From Thermoanaerobacterium thermosaccharolyticum DSM 571 (GTDB taxonomy: Bacteria; Bacillota; Thermoanaerobacteria; Thermoanaerobacterales; Thermoanaerobacteraceae), in the NCBI RefSeq assembly GCF_000145615.1, contig NC_014410.1, forward strand, positions 602,001-666,000: 64,000 nt of DNA, given 5' to 3'. The notes under the pieces were generated by a model. The model was not told the DNA's origin. It searched no databases and saw nothing but the letters and a program-made list of their open reading frames with translations. The first letter of the stretch is position 1. Every line of letters begins with the position of its first letter. Of the stretch, positions 15,498-24,148 are shown in pieces. A program made the translations under genes and the position numbers.

Positions 15498-16618
15498 GCG
15501 GTAACCTCCTTTTTATCATAAATTTCTGAGATGTTTTGCTGCTCAATTTCGGCTACGACAGGCTCTCCACCTTTGGGTATCCAAACCTTGTCAGGATTTT
15601 TACAAACTTTTCTTATTGCGGATTCTTCACTTGCAACATATATCATGTCTCCTTGGCTTGCAGCAGTTAATGGTCTCAGTTTTATTCTGTCATTAATAGC
15701 GATAAAACCATTATCGTAAGTGGCGATTAAAGAGAATGGACCGTTTAGTAAAGCTTTGCTGTAGATTATTTTAAGGTTGTAGTACAATTCTCTTTCCTTT
15801 GGAGATAGGCGCTCTACTTGATTCCAAAGAGGAGATGCTATTACTTTTGCAGCTAATGGAACTGGAAGATTATGTTTTCTTAAAAGCAGATCGAAAATAT
15901 ATGCAGCAACTTCTGTATCGGTCTGCAGTGTACATGAATATCCAAACTCTTCTAAATACTTGCGGTTCGTATCATACGATGAAAGCTCGCCATTGTGTAC
16001 AACCGAAATATTCAAAAGATTGAAAGGATGTGCTCCACCCCACCAGCCAGGAGTATTTGTGGGAAATCTACCGTGTGCTGTCCACATATATCCATTGTAC
16101 GTTTCTAGCTTATAAAATTCTGCTACATCTTCTGGATATCCGACAGCTTTAAAGACACCCATATTTTTACCACTGGAGAAGATATAAGCTCCATCGATGT
16201 TTTTATTTACATTGAAGATAAATTTTACTATAAAATCTTCGTCATTCATTTCGCTAGCATTCAATACTTCTAGTTTTGGCAGTACGAAATATCTGTAGAT
16301 TATAGGAGCATTTTTAATGCTTTGCGTTTTTCGCGTTGGTATTTTTTCTTCATAGGCTATAACAAAATTTGCTTTTAGCAAGTCTTCGGTATCCTGCTTT
16401 GCTTTTGTGTCGTCATAGAACATATGAAACGCATAATGCTCTTTAAAATCTGGATAAATGCCGTAGGCAGCAAAGCCTCCACCAAGACCGTTTGATCTAT
16501 CATGCATCGTTGCAATGGAATCAGCAATTATTTGACCAGAAAAAACTGCTCCCGATTTGTCTATTATGCCGCTAATAGCGCAACCAGAAGGTATCCTGAT
16601 ATTTCCTTCTTTCAACAT
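15494..16618 (-). CDS. Class II glutamine amidotransferase subunit of glutamate synthase (GlxB-like)
   Basis: The 374-residue protein hydrolyses glutamine to supply ammonia to the FMN subunit. The nucleophile is probably Cys13 in IPSGCAISGIIDKSG; removal of a 12-residue propeptide would expose it, as in GltB and PurF. Other class II motifs are YNGYMWTAHGRFPTNTPG and VVHNGELSSYDTNRKYLEEFG. The start is ATG 16618 after AAGGGGG. It is the first gene of the five-gene operon and its promoter region faces the PucR-type regulator gene. Confidence -1.
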   Translation of the reverse strand: MLKEGNIRIPSGCAISGIIDKSGAVFSGQIIADSIATMHDRSNGLGGGFAAYGIYPDFKEHYAFHMFYDDTKAKQDTEDLLKANFVIAYEEKIPTRKTQSIKNAPIIYRYFVLPKLEVLNASEMNDEDFIVKFIFNVNKNIDGAYIFSSGKNMGVFKAVGYPEDVAEFYKLETYNGYMWTAHGRFPTNTPGWWGGAHPFNLLNISVVHNGELSSYDTNRKYLEEFGYSCTLQTDTEVAAYIFDLLLRKHNLPVPLAAKVIASPLWNQVERLSPKERELYYNLKIIYSKALLNGPFSLIATYDNGFIAINDRIKLRPLTAASQGDMIYVASEESAIRKVCKNPDKVWIPKGGEPVVAEIEQQNISEIYDKKEVTA

Positions 16619-16660
16619 TTTATAACCCCCTTAAAAAATTTTATGTGAAAGATTTTTTTT

Positions 16661-16688
16661 GTAAACTGCAATTTTTAAAAATGTTTAC
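16661..16688. repeat. Inverted repeat GTAAAC...GTTTAC in the glutamate synthase leader
   Basis: GTAAAC (16661-16666) and GTTTAC (16683-16688), with a partly complementary AT-rich centre, flank the transcript start expected for the minus-strand operon. It could be an operator or a 5' UTR hairpin. Confidence -1.
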
Positions 16689-16718
16689 TATATAAAATTT
16701 TACAGCAAACTGTATGAA
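16689..16718 (-). promoter_or_regulatory. Candidate promoter and operator of the glutamate synthase operon
   Basis: On the minus strand TTCATA (16718-16713) and TATATA (16694-16689) are 18 bp apart. The spacer contains TTTGCTGTAAAAT (16709-16697), a 13-bp motif repeated in opposite orientation in the spacer of the divergent promoter. The -35 is a weak match, which suits an activated promoter. Confidence -1.
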
Positions 16719-16841
16719 GCCAACTTTTTAACGAGTTAAGAGTGTTATCAATATTATATTACATTTTTTGAAAATTGCAATATAAAAAAATGAAATTCAT
16801 TACAATCATATTTTAATCATTTTTTTTGTAAAAATAGGCAT

Positions 16842-16869
16842 TTGACATTTTACAGCAAAATAATGATAA
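16842..16869 (+). promoter_or_regulatory. Candidate promoter and operator of the PucR-type regulator gene
   Basis: TTGACA (16842-16847) precedes TGATAA (16864-16869) by 16 bp. ATTTTACAGCAAA (16847-16859) fills the spacer and is a perfect copy of the motif in the divergent glutamate synthase promoter 150 bp away. The rest of 16619-16943 is AT-rich DNA without coding signs. Confidence -1.
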
Positions 16870-16943
16870 ATTCTACAATACCTATTTTTTCTACTACAAA
16901 ATATTGTATAATTATTATATACTTTATATTAAGGTGGTATTGT

Positions 16944-17993
16944 ATGAATATTTACGATAATATAAGGAAAGTTGTTAAGGATTATCAGAAATATGTAACT
17001 GAGCCTATTTTTCTTATTGATAAAGATGGTAAATTAATTTATTCAGGTGATGAAAGTTTATCAAAAAAAGAAGGAATTTTTGCTGTAAATAGAGAATTCA
17101 TAGAGAGAAGAGATGTATACGAATGGCAAGGTATGACATTTTACAACATATTTGTAAGTGGGTGGCGTTTTTTGACTGTTGGGATAAGAGGCACTGGCGA
17201 TAAGGCAAAAAATATGGTTATGCTTTTATCAATGAGCTTTGAGCATTTAAGCAATCAGGTATCAAAAGAGGATTTCTTATTAAAATTGCTTATTGGTGAT
17301 TTGGATAGGGATGAGATTGAGTATTACATAGAAAAGTATAAATTTGAAGAAAAAGATTTATACAGGGTTATTATAATAGAGTCCCACGATGCGATTGACG
17401 ATGCTTTTAAAATTGTCGGCCACATATTTGAAAAAAACAGTTATCAAACGGTAATTCTAAGCAGCAATAAGTTTGCAGTATTGCTTTTAGAGTCCGTGTC
17501 TGCTGACATAGATAAAGCCACAAAGACTTTAAAAGATACTATAGAATCCGAAGTATATATAAAGATAGATATTGGTGTTTCTAATAAAGCGTACAATTTT
17601 ACAGATATCAGCAAAGGATATAGAGAAGCAAGTATTGCTTTAAAATTGGGTAAAAAGATCGACAACAATGAAAGAGGTATTTATTTTTACAGAAGTTATG
17701 CATTAGAAGAATTGCTGTTAGAGCTTCCAGAAGACGTGATAAAGAGATTTTTGGAGGCTTTGACAGATGGTGAATTAGATTATTTTAATGATGATGAGCT
17801 TGTTTCTACATTAAATTCATTTTTTAGGAATAGCCTCAATCTAAGCGAGACATCCAGAGATTTGTACATTCATAGAAATACTCTTGTTTACCGATTAGAT
17901 AAGATACATAAGCTGACAGGTTTTGATCCGAAACAGTTTAACGATGCAGTGATGTTGAAAGTAATAATGACATTTGTGAAACTATTGACGTAG
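16944..17993 (+). CDS. PucR/CdaR-family transcriptional regulator
   Basis: I use ATG 16944 (MNIYDNIRKVVKDYQ), 7 nt after AAGGTGG; the longer frame starts inside the promoter. The 349-residue protein has an N-terminal sensory part (about 1-120), a GGDEF-like middle (about 130-260, including YKFEEKDLYRVIIIESHD) and a C-terminal PucR helix-turn-helix (about 285-345) with LNLSETSRDLYIHRNTLVYRLDKI, the hallmark of the family. Members activate amino-acid, purine or sugar-acid pathways. Being divergent from the glutamate synthase operon, with a shared motif in both promoters, it probably controls that operon in response to nitrogen status; the ligand is unknown. Confidence -1.
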   Translation: MNIYDNIRKVVKDYQKYVTEPIFLIDKDGKLIYSGDESLSKKEGIFAVNREFIERRDVYEWQGMTFYNIFVSGWRFLTVGIRGTGDKAKNMVMLLSMSFEHLSNQVSKEDFLLKLLIGDLDRDEIEYYIEKYKFEEKDLYRVIIIESHDAIDDAFKIVGHIFEKNSYQTVILSSNKFAVLLLESVSADIDKATKTLKDTIESEVYIKIDIGVSNKAYNFTDISKGYREASIALKLGKKIDNNERGIYFYRSYALEELLLELPEDVIKRFLEALTDGELDYFNDDELVSTLNSFFRNSLNLSETSRDLYIHRNTLVYRLDKIHKLTGFDPKQFNDAVMLKVIMTFVKLLT

Positions 17994-18032
17994 GTTGTAG
18001 CCAAAGCAATTTTGAAGGGGATGTAAGAGGGT

Positions 18033-18719
18033 ATGATAAAATTTGTTGGGGTTTCAAAGAAGTATAAAAATGAAATTATTGCCGTTTCAAATATTAATTT
18101 TACAATTGACAATGGTGAATTTGTGTTTTTAGTAGGTCCCAGTGGTGCTGGTAAATCAACAATTTTAAAACTATTGCTAAGGGAAGAGATTCCTACGACA
18201 GGAAGCATATTTGTAGACAAGAAAGATATAACCAAATTAAAAAGAAGAGACGTGCCTTATTTAAGAAGAAATATCGGAGTAGTATTTCAAGATTTTAAAC
18301 TTTTGCCGAATAAAACAGTATATGAAAATATTGCTTTTGCTTTACAGATAGTGGAAGCTGAGCCAAAGTATATAAGAAGGAGGGTTCCGATGGTTTTGTC
18401 TCTTGTTGGGTTAAGTGATAGGGCAAATTCATACCCACAGCAATTGTCTGGTGGTGAACAGCAAAGGGTATCAATTGCAAGAGCCATTGTAAACGAGCCT
18501 TCTATTCTTGTAGCGGATGAACCTACAGGCAACCTCGATCCTGATACGTCGTGGGAGATCGTAAAGCTATTATCTGAAATCAACAAAAGAGGAACTACTG
18601 TAATTATGTCTACACATGCTAAGGATATTGTAGATTCAATGAAAAAAAGGGTTATTGCTCTTGAAAAAGGGAACATTGTGCGAGATGAGATGAGAGGTGC
18701 TTACGGATATGAAGCTTAA
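18033..18719 (+). CDS. ftsE: Cell division ATP-binding protein FtsE
   Basis: This 228-residue ABC ATPase has Walker A GPSGAGKST, Q-loop VFQDFKLLPNKTVYENIAFAL, signature LSGGEQQRVSIARAI, Walker B ILVADEPTGNLDPDTSW and switch STHAKDIVD. With FtsX it forms the complex that transmits ATP hydrolysis across the membrane to activate peptidoglycan hydrolases. The start ATG 18033 follows GTAAGAGGGT. It overlaps ftsX and is followed by an M23 hydrolase gene, the usual effector pairing. Confidence -1.
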   Translation: MIKFVGVSKKYKNEIIAVSNINFTIDNGEFVFLVGPSGAGKSTILKLLLREEIPTTGSIFVDKKDITKLKRRDVPYLRRNIGVVFQDFKLLPNKTVYENIAFALQIVEAEPKYIRRRVPMVLSLVGLSDRANSYPQQLSGGEQQRVSIARAIVNEPSILVADEPTGNLDPDTSWEIVKLLSEINKRGTTVIMSTHAKDIVDSMKKRVIALEKGNIVRDEMRGAYGYEA

Positions 18720-19596
18720 TACGGCTTTTTACTATATAAGAGAAGGCTTGACAAATGTTAAGAGAAACAGGGCTATGACTGTGGCATCTATTACGTCTGT
18801 GACAGCAGCACTGTTAATACTTGGACTGTTTTTGATAATTATACTTAACGTTGATTCAATGGCAAATCAAGTTGAATCACAATTGGAGCTTAAGGCATTT
18901 ATAAATGATAGCTATGATATGTCAAAAGTGACAAAGGTTGGTGATGAGATAAAAGAAATTAATGGTGTTAAATCTATAACTTTTGAGTCTAAAAAGGATG
19001 CATTAAATAATTTCAAAAAGCAGTTAGGGGAAAAAAGCTATTTAGTAAATGGACTGGAAAATGACAATCCAATGCCACAATCGTTTATAGTAAAAGTTAC
19101 TGATGCAAATATGATGAAACAAGTGTCAGAAGATATAAAAAAGATTGATGGAGTAACACAGGTAAGCTATGGTCAAGACGTTGTTGATAAGCTGCTTGGA
19201 ATTATAAAGATAATAAGGATAGTTGGCCTTTGCGTGATACTTATTCTCTTTATAATTTCAGTTGTTATCATATCAAACACGATAAAGCTTGGTGTTTTTG
19301 CAAGGCGGAGAGAGATTAACATCATGAAGTACATCGGTGCAACAGATTGGTTCATAAGATGGCCGTTTCTCGTAGAAGGAATTGTACTAGGGCTGGTTGG
19401 ATCAATCTTGGCTATTGTAATTTTAGGTTTAATATACGGCTACGCTGCAGATTTAGTAAATAACAAATTGGTAATTTTTACGCTTTTGCCTGTGGGAAAT
19501 GTGTTGAGGCAATCGCTTATGTACTTTTTGGCCATAGGGTCTTTAATAGGTGCTCTTGGCAGTGGGATATCAATAAAGAGATTTTTGAATGTTTGA
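18709..19596 (+). CDS. ftsX: Cell division protein FtsX
   Basis: The 295-residue permease-like protein is taken from ATG 18709, 9 nt after GAGAGGTG; an in-frame GTG at 18697 is possible. It has a cytosolic start with FYYIREGLTNVKRNRAMTVASI, a first membrane helix, an extracellular loop of about 100 residues (VESQLELKAFINDSYD to VTQVSYGQD), then three more helices. The loop binds the hydrolase activator. The RRREINIMKYIGATDWFIRWPFLVEG coupling segment matches FtsX. It overlaps ftsE and is 12 bp before the M23 peptidase gene. Confidence -1.
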   Translation: MKLNTAFYYIREGLTNVKRNRAMTVASITSVTAALLILGLFLIIILNVDSMANQVESQLELKAFINDSYDMSKVTKVGDEIKEINGVKSITFESKKDALNNFKKQLGEKSYLVNGLENDNPMPQSFIVKVTDANMMKQVSEDIKKIDGVTQVSYGQDVVDKLLGIIKIIRIVGLCVILILFIISVVIISNTIKLGVFARRREINIMKYIGATDWFIRWPFLVEGIVLGLVGSILAIVILGLIYGYAADLVNNKLVIFTLLPVGNVLRQSLMYFLAIGSLIGALGSGISIKRFLNV

Positions 19597-19608
19597 GGAG
19601 GTATATTA

Positions 19609-20748
19609 TTGAAGGAAGGAAGATGTAGAAAGATAATTTTTGTGTTTTTGATATCAATATCGCTTTTGACAACTTCATTTCCTAAAGCAGATCAACTGCA
19701 AGATGCAAAAAACAAACTTAATAATATTCAAAGTGCTATAAGTCAAAATAAGAATAAGCAAAACCAGATTTCAAGTCAAAAGGAAGATATACAAAAAGAA
19801 ATTCAAGATTTAGACATGAAATTGAATGATACTACAAAGCAGCTAAATGATGCACAGGCAAAACTAAATGATGCAATTGCAAAATTAAATAGGGCACAGC
19901 AGGAACTTGATGTAGCTAAAAAAGAAGAGGCTAAGCAAAAAGATGTCTTAAAGGAAAGAGTTAGAGCAATGTACATAAGCGGAGGAGAGACGGGCTACCT
20001 AGATGTGCTTTTAAGCTCGAAAAGCTTCGCAGATTTTGTTACAAGGCTTGATATGATAAAGAAACTTGTTGGCTTTGATGTTAATCTTCTCAACTCTTAC
20101 CAAGAGCAAAGAAAAATCGTTGAGGATAAAACGAAGCAGTTGGCTTTGGCGAAGCAAGATGCAGAAAATTATAAAAATCAGGTAGAAGCAAGAAAAAGAG
20201 ATATACAGGTTGCTTTGGCTTCAAGAGAAGGATTTATGAGGGATTTAGAAAGACAGCAAGCACTTTACGAGGAACAAGAAAAAGCTCTATTAGAGCAGTC
20301 AAAGCAGCTTGAGAGTACCATAGCTAAGCTGCAGTCTTCCAATACGGTTTATTCAGGTGGAAAATTGGGCTGGCCTGTTCCAAGCAGTTCAACAATAACA
20401 TCGCCATTTGGTACAAGGTATCATCCTATTTTGCATGAATACATAACGCACACAGGCATTGATATAGCAGCATCTTATGGCGCTGCCATTGTAGCTGCTG
20501 CTGATGGAAAAGTTATATACGCTGGATACTATGGTGGATACGGAAATGCTGTTATAATCGATCATGGTGGTGGCATAACTACATTGTATGGACATAACTC
20601 AGAGCTTTTGGTAACTGTAGGTGAATCAGTAAAAAGAGGTCAGCAGATTGCAAAGGCCGGAAGTACAGGGTTATCAACAGGTCCCCACTGTCATTTCGAA
20701 GTGCGAAAAAATGGTGTGCCTGTTAATCCAATGGACTGGTTAAAATAG
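19609..20748 (+). CDS. EnvC-like murein hydrolase activator / M23 metallopeptidase
   Basis: The 379-residue secreted protein uses TTG 19609 after GAGGAGG. The signal peptide spans about residues 6-25 (IIFVFLISISLLTTSFPKA). A long coiled coil runs from about 28 to 240 (repeats such as KLNDTTKQLNDAQAKLNDAIAKL). The C-terminal LytM/M23 domain (about 265-375) has zinc motifs HTGIDIA and GPHCHFEV and the GNAVIIDHGGGITTLYGH core. All metal ligands appear present, so it may be an active endopeptidase rather than a pure activator. It most likely acts downstream of FtsEX in septal or sidewall peptidoglycan cleavage. Confidence -1.
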   Translation: MKEGRCRKIIFVFLISISLLTTSFPKADQLQDAKNKLNNIQSAISQNKNKQNQISSQKEDIQKEIQDLDMKLNDTTKQLNDAQAKLNDAIAKLNRAQQELDVAKKEEAKQKDVLKERVRAMYISGGETGYLDVLLSSKSFADFVTRLDMIKKLVGFDVNLLNSYQEQRKIVEDKTKQLALAKQDAENYKNQVEARKRDIQVALASREGFMRDLERQQALYEEQEKALLEQSKQLESTIAKLQSSNTVYSGGKLGWPVPSSSTITSPFGTRYHPILHEYITHTGIDIAASYGAAIVAAADGKVIYAGYYGGYGNAVIIDHGGGITTLYGHNSELLVTVGESVKRGQQIAKAGSTGLSTGPHCHFEVRKNGVPVNPMDWLK

Positions 20749-20768
20749 CCGGTCTATTTTTTTTATCA
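20742..20768 (+). terminator. Terminator after the FtsEX-M23 operon
   Basis: AAAATAG / CTATTTT with a CCGGT loop overlaps the stop codon of the M23 gene and runs into an eight-T tract, ending TTTTATC. The stem is short but the T-tract is good. Confidence -1.
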
Positions 20769-20878
20769 GTATATTATTGTATAATAAGATGTAACATCAT
20801 ATAATTTAAAGAACTGTTTTTTGTAAGATGACAGTTTAATATCTGACTTAACATAGTAGAAAGGAATGAAAATAATAC

Positions 20879-22078
20879 ATGAAAAGAAGAAAGTTAATAG
20901 CCGGTGCGGTTTTATTGGTGTTTATTAGCAGCATGTTGACATTTTATTTGACAAGGCTTATACCGCTTGCTTACGGAGGATCTGTCATTGTACCACGAGA
21001 AGAATACGATTTGATGCAACAGTATAGCAAGCTTTTTCAAGTTAAGAACATATTGACAAATGATTATGTCGATAAAATAGATCAATCAAAACTGGTAGAT
21101 GGCTCTATAAAAGGTCTTGCAAGCTCTCTTGGAGATCCATATACTGTTTACATGGATAAGAAAGATTATCAGGATTTTACGACACAGACAACTGGCTCAT
21201 ACGCAGGTGTCGGCATTGTAGTATCAGTTGATAATGATGGACACATAGTTGTTGTATCTCCAATGAAGGGCACACCTGGTGAAAAAGCAGGAATAAAATC
21301 GGGTGATATAATAGTTTCTGTTAACAATGTAAAAGTCAGTGGAAATAACCTTGATCAGGCGGTATCTTTAATGAAGGGACCTCAAGGCACAAAAGTTTCT
21401 CTTGTGTTAATGAGGGATAATAAACTTATAAATAAGACATTGACGAGAGAGATAATCAAGTTGCAGACAGTAAGCAGCACAATGCTGCCAAACAAAATAG
21501 GCTACATCAAAATGACGATGTTTGATGAAAATACATCTGCTGATTTTACTAAAGCACTGAATAATCTAAAAACTCAGGGTTTGAATGGACTGATAATAGA
21601 TTTGAGGGATAATCCTGGAGGGATTTTAGAGCAGTGTGTCAATGTGGCTAATGAGCTTTTGCCGAAAGGGCTTATTGTATCGACTAAAGGCAGAAACAAG
21701 AAGGATAATCAGGTTATATATGCAAAAGGCCCGGGATTACAAAAGCCAATTGCCGTACTTGTGAATGGTGGAAGTGCCAGTGCATCTGAAATACTCTCTG
21801 GTGCCATAAAAGACAGAAAAGTTGGAGTGCTGGTTGGAACCAAGACATTCGGAAAGGGTCTAGTGCAATCAGTTATAGATTTTGGCGATGGTACAGCACT
21901 TAAATACACTTCTGCAAGGTATTATACTCCAAGTGGAGTAAATATTCAGGGAAAAGGCATTGAGCCCAATTACGTTGTTGAGCTTCCTAAAAATTATGTT
22001 GTGACAGATACACCTGATTTAAAAGGTGATACGCAGCTTATAAAAGCATATGACATAATAAAATCGGAAATCAAATAA
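20879..22078 (+). CDS. ctpA: S41 C-terminal processing protease
   Basis: The 399-residue protein has an N-terminal membrane anchor (about 7-27), then a PDZ domain (about 100-185, GVGIVVSVDNDGHIVVVSPMKGTPGEKAG) and the S41 protease core. The catalytic Ser lies in VLVNGGSASASEILSGAIKD and the general-base Lys in VGTKTFGKGLVQ. It degrades or trims envelope proteins outside the membrane. The start is ATG 20879 after GAAAGGAATG. The next gene also carries a PDZ domain and follows within 10 bp. CtpA/CtpB-type proteases act in envelope maintenance or, in spore formers, in sigma-K signalling; which applies is not shown. Confidence -1.
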   Translation: MKRRKLIAGAVLLVFISSMLTFYLTRLIPLAYGGSVIVPREEYDLMQQYSKLFQVKNILTNDYVDKIDQSKLVDGSIKGLASSLGDPYTVYMDKKDYQDFTTQTTGSYAGVGIVVSVDNDGHIVVVSPMKGTPGEKAGIKSGDIIVSVNNVKVSGNNLDQAVSLMKGPQGTKVSLVLMRDNKLINKTLTREIIKLQTVSSTMLPNKIGYIKMTMFDENTSADFTKALNNLKTQGLNGLIIDLRDNPGGILEQCVNVANELLPKGLIVSTKGRNKKDNQVIYAKGPGLQKPIAVLVNGGSASASEILSGAIKDRKVGVLVGTKTFGKGLVQSVIDFGDGTALKYTSARYYTPSGVNIQGKGIEPNYVVELPKNYVVTDTPDLKGDTQLIKAYDIIKSEIK

Positions 22079-22087
22079 GGTGTTTAT

Positions 22088-23319
22088 ATGGTATATTTAA
22101 AGTTAATCTGGCTGATAGTAAAGTCTATTGCTATAATGATTTTAAATCCATTTATGTGGTTAGTCGTGGCTTTTATATATTTTCAGTACAAAAAAATATA
22201 GATGCAGAAAGACAGATGGTGGGTAAAGAGCAGACTTCTCTTAAAGATCAAGTTTTGGATTCCACCATATACGGGTTTTTGACGGGAATTTTAGGCAGCA
22301 TTGTCATAGTTTTGTTGGGAATAACAATTGACAATATAGGCATAGAGTATGTCTTTCCTCTTGCAATACTCCTGATGCTTATAAACCCCAGATATATATG
22401 TTTCTCTTATGCAGGAGGCATTGTATCAATCATAAGTTTAATAACGGGTTTTCCTAATGTTAATGTAGCTGGCCTTATGGCTATAGTCGGCATACTTCAC
22501 CTTATGGAAAGCATACTTATATACATTGATGGTTCTGTAAATAGCATCCCGGTTTTTGTAAAGCTAAAAGATGATAAGGTAGTTGGTGGATATACCATGC
22601 AAAAGTTCTGGCCAATTCCTTTTGTGGCATTATCTACGACAACAGCTATACTAGGTGGAGCATCATCTGTAAATATGCCTGATTGGTGGCCTCTTTTAGG
22701 TCCTTCATCGAACTTAAAAAACATAGTTTTTATTATGATGCCTGTGATAGCAGCACTGGGTTATGGAGATATTGCACTTACAGAGATGCCACAGAAGAGG
22801 GCCAAAAAATCTTCAAAGAGGCTTTTTGCGTTTAGCTTAATTCTTATAACATTTTCCTTACTAGGCAGTAAAATTTATATTTTTAAGTGGATTGCTGCAA
22901 TTTTTGGGCCATTAGCACATGAGGCACTTATAATTATTGGCCAAAAGGAAGAAAGGAACAGAAAGCCGTTGTTTGAATCACAAGACAATGGATTGATGGT
23001 TCTATCTGTAATGAAAAATTCTCCTGCTGAGCATATTGGCTTAAAACCCGGCGATATCATATTGAAAATAAACGACATCCCTATAGATAGTGAGGAAGAT
23101 ATAAAAAGGCTGCTTTATAATAACCCCACAATATTGTTTATTATCGTTAGGGAGCCTGATGGCAATTACGTAAAATATGAATACAGAAATTGCAAAGGCG
23201 TAAATTGGCTTGGTGTTTTGGTAGTACCACGCTATCCAGAAAATATGTATCATATAGATGAAATGGAAAATGGAGGTTTGATTAAAAGACTAGTTGAGAA
23301 ATTTAGGAAGAAAAACTAG
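22088..23319 (+). CDS. PDZ-domain polytopic membrane protein, N-terminus split by a -1 frameshift
   Basis: The full gene seems to begin at ATG 22088 (MVYLKLIWLIVKSIAIMIL...NPFMWLVVAFIYFQYKK) and hits TAG at 22199 just after a run of seven A (22190-22196). The downstream frame, which a single added A or a -1 slip at this run restores, continues N-I-D-A-E-R-Q-M-V-G and is open to 23319. It has several membrane helices (about 40-230 of the downstream frame) and a C-terminal PDZ domain (NGLMVLSVMKNSPAEHIGLKPGDIILKIND). Without the first part the protein would start at GTG 22156 with a non-membrane N-terminus. The role is unknown; it follows the CtpA-like protease and may assist it. It could be intact in the cell (sequencing error or recoding) or a recent lesion. 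Confidence -1.
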
Positions 23320-23331
23320 GAGGTCATACAA

Positions 23332-24048
23332 ATGTTTGTAGAAACTTATGAGACATATAATGCAGTTTATGACAAAATTCTGAAAGGAAAAGTAGTAGTT
23401 GTAATAGATACATTGAGAGCTACTAGTGTTATTACTACGGCTCTTGTTAATGGTGCAAAAGAAGTAATTCCTGTTGCAGATATTGAAGATGCAATAAATA
23501 TGTCTGGCCATTTAGAAAGAGATACAATTTTACTAGGTGGTGAAAGAAATGCTGTTAAGATTGAAGGATTTGACCTTTCAAATTCGCCTCTGGAGTATTC
23601 AGAAGATGTTGTGAAGGGCAAAACTATTATAATCACAACCACAAATGGTACAAGGGCATTAAAGAAAGCCTCATCATCAGATGATGTAGTTGTTGGATGT
23701 CTCTTAAATGTGACGTCTGTAGCAGATTATATTCACAGAGAAAATAAGGATGTAGTAATTATTTGCGCCGGAACAGAAGGAAAATTTTCTATCGATGATA
23801 TTATTACAGCCGGTGCTATATTGGATAGGCTTGAGAAACTTTCTCCGTATGAAAGTGATGATTTGTCTAAAGCGTCGTATTTTTTATATAAATCATTTCA
23901 GGACAATATTTTAAACATAATGAAGTATGGGTATCATTTAAACAGAATTGAAAAGTTAGGTTTTCATGAAGATGTGGAGTTCTGTACGACTATAGATAAA
24001 TTTTCAGTAGTTCCTAAATACGTAAACGGTGTAGTAAGATTGGTATAA
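23332..24048 (+). CDS. comB: 2-phosphosulfolactate phosphatase family protein
   Basis: The 238-residue protein matches the ComB family by VVVIDTLRATSVITTALVNGAKEVIPV, LGGERNAVKIEGFDLSNSPLEY and TTNGTRALKKASSSDDVVVGCLLN. ComB removes phosphate from 2-phosphosulfolactate in coenzyme M synthesis; in clostridia without CoM the substrate is unknown, so the name should not be taken as a pathway call. The start ATG 23332 follows TAGGAGG. It is 12 bp after the PDZ protein gene and ends near a GC-rich hairpin. Confidence -1.
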   Translation: MFVETYETYNAVYDKILKGKVVVVIDTLRATSVITTALVNGAKEVIPVADIEDAINMSGHLERDTILLGGERNAVKIEGFDLSNSPLEYSEDVVKGKTIIITTTNGTRALKKASSSDDVVVGCLLNVTSVADYIHRENKDVVIICAGTEGKFSIDDIITAGAILDRLEKLSPYESDDLSKASYFLYKSFQDNILNIMKYGYHLNRIEKLGFHEDVEFCTTIDKFSVVPKYVNGVVRLV

Positions 24049-24066
24049 AGCCGGCATTTGCCGGCT
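24049..24066. terminator. GC-rich hairpin after comB
   Basis: AGCCGGC-ATTT-GCCGGCT is a perfect 7-bp GC-rich stem directly after the comB stop. On the plus strand it is followed by AAAAAC rather than T, so it is at best a weak plus-strand terminator or an mRNA-stabilising 3' end. Confidence -1.
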
Positions 24067-24078
24067 AAAAACATATGT

Positions 24079-24107
24079 TTGTGTTGATTTTTTATATATG
24101 GTATAAT
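24079..24107 (+). promoter_or_regulatory. Promoter of the uvrB-uvrA unit
   Basis: TTGTGT (24079-24084) and a perfect TATAAT (24102-24107) are 17 bp apart, followed by TATAGAATGTTCGG. The GAATGTTCG just downstream of the -10 resembles one half of a Firmicutes SOS box (LexA/DinR), but I do not see a complete palindrome. Confidence -1.
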
Positions 24108-24148
24108 ATTATAGAATGTTCGGAATGGATTTATAGAAGGTGTTAATC

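Noticed and set aside
24102-24140. LexA/SOS box upstream of uvrB
   Set aside because: GAATGTTCG resembles one half-site only; I could not find the second half at the right spacing, so I do not call an SOS operator.
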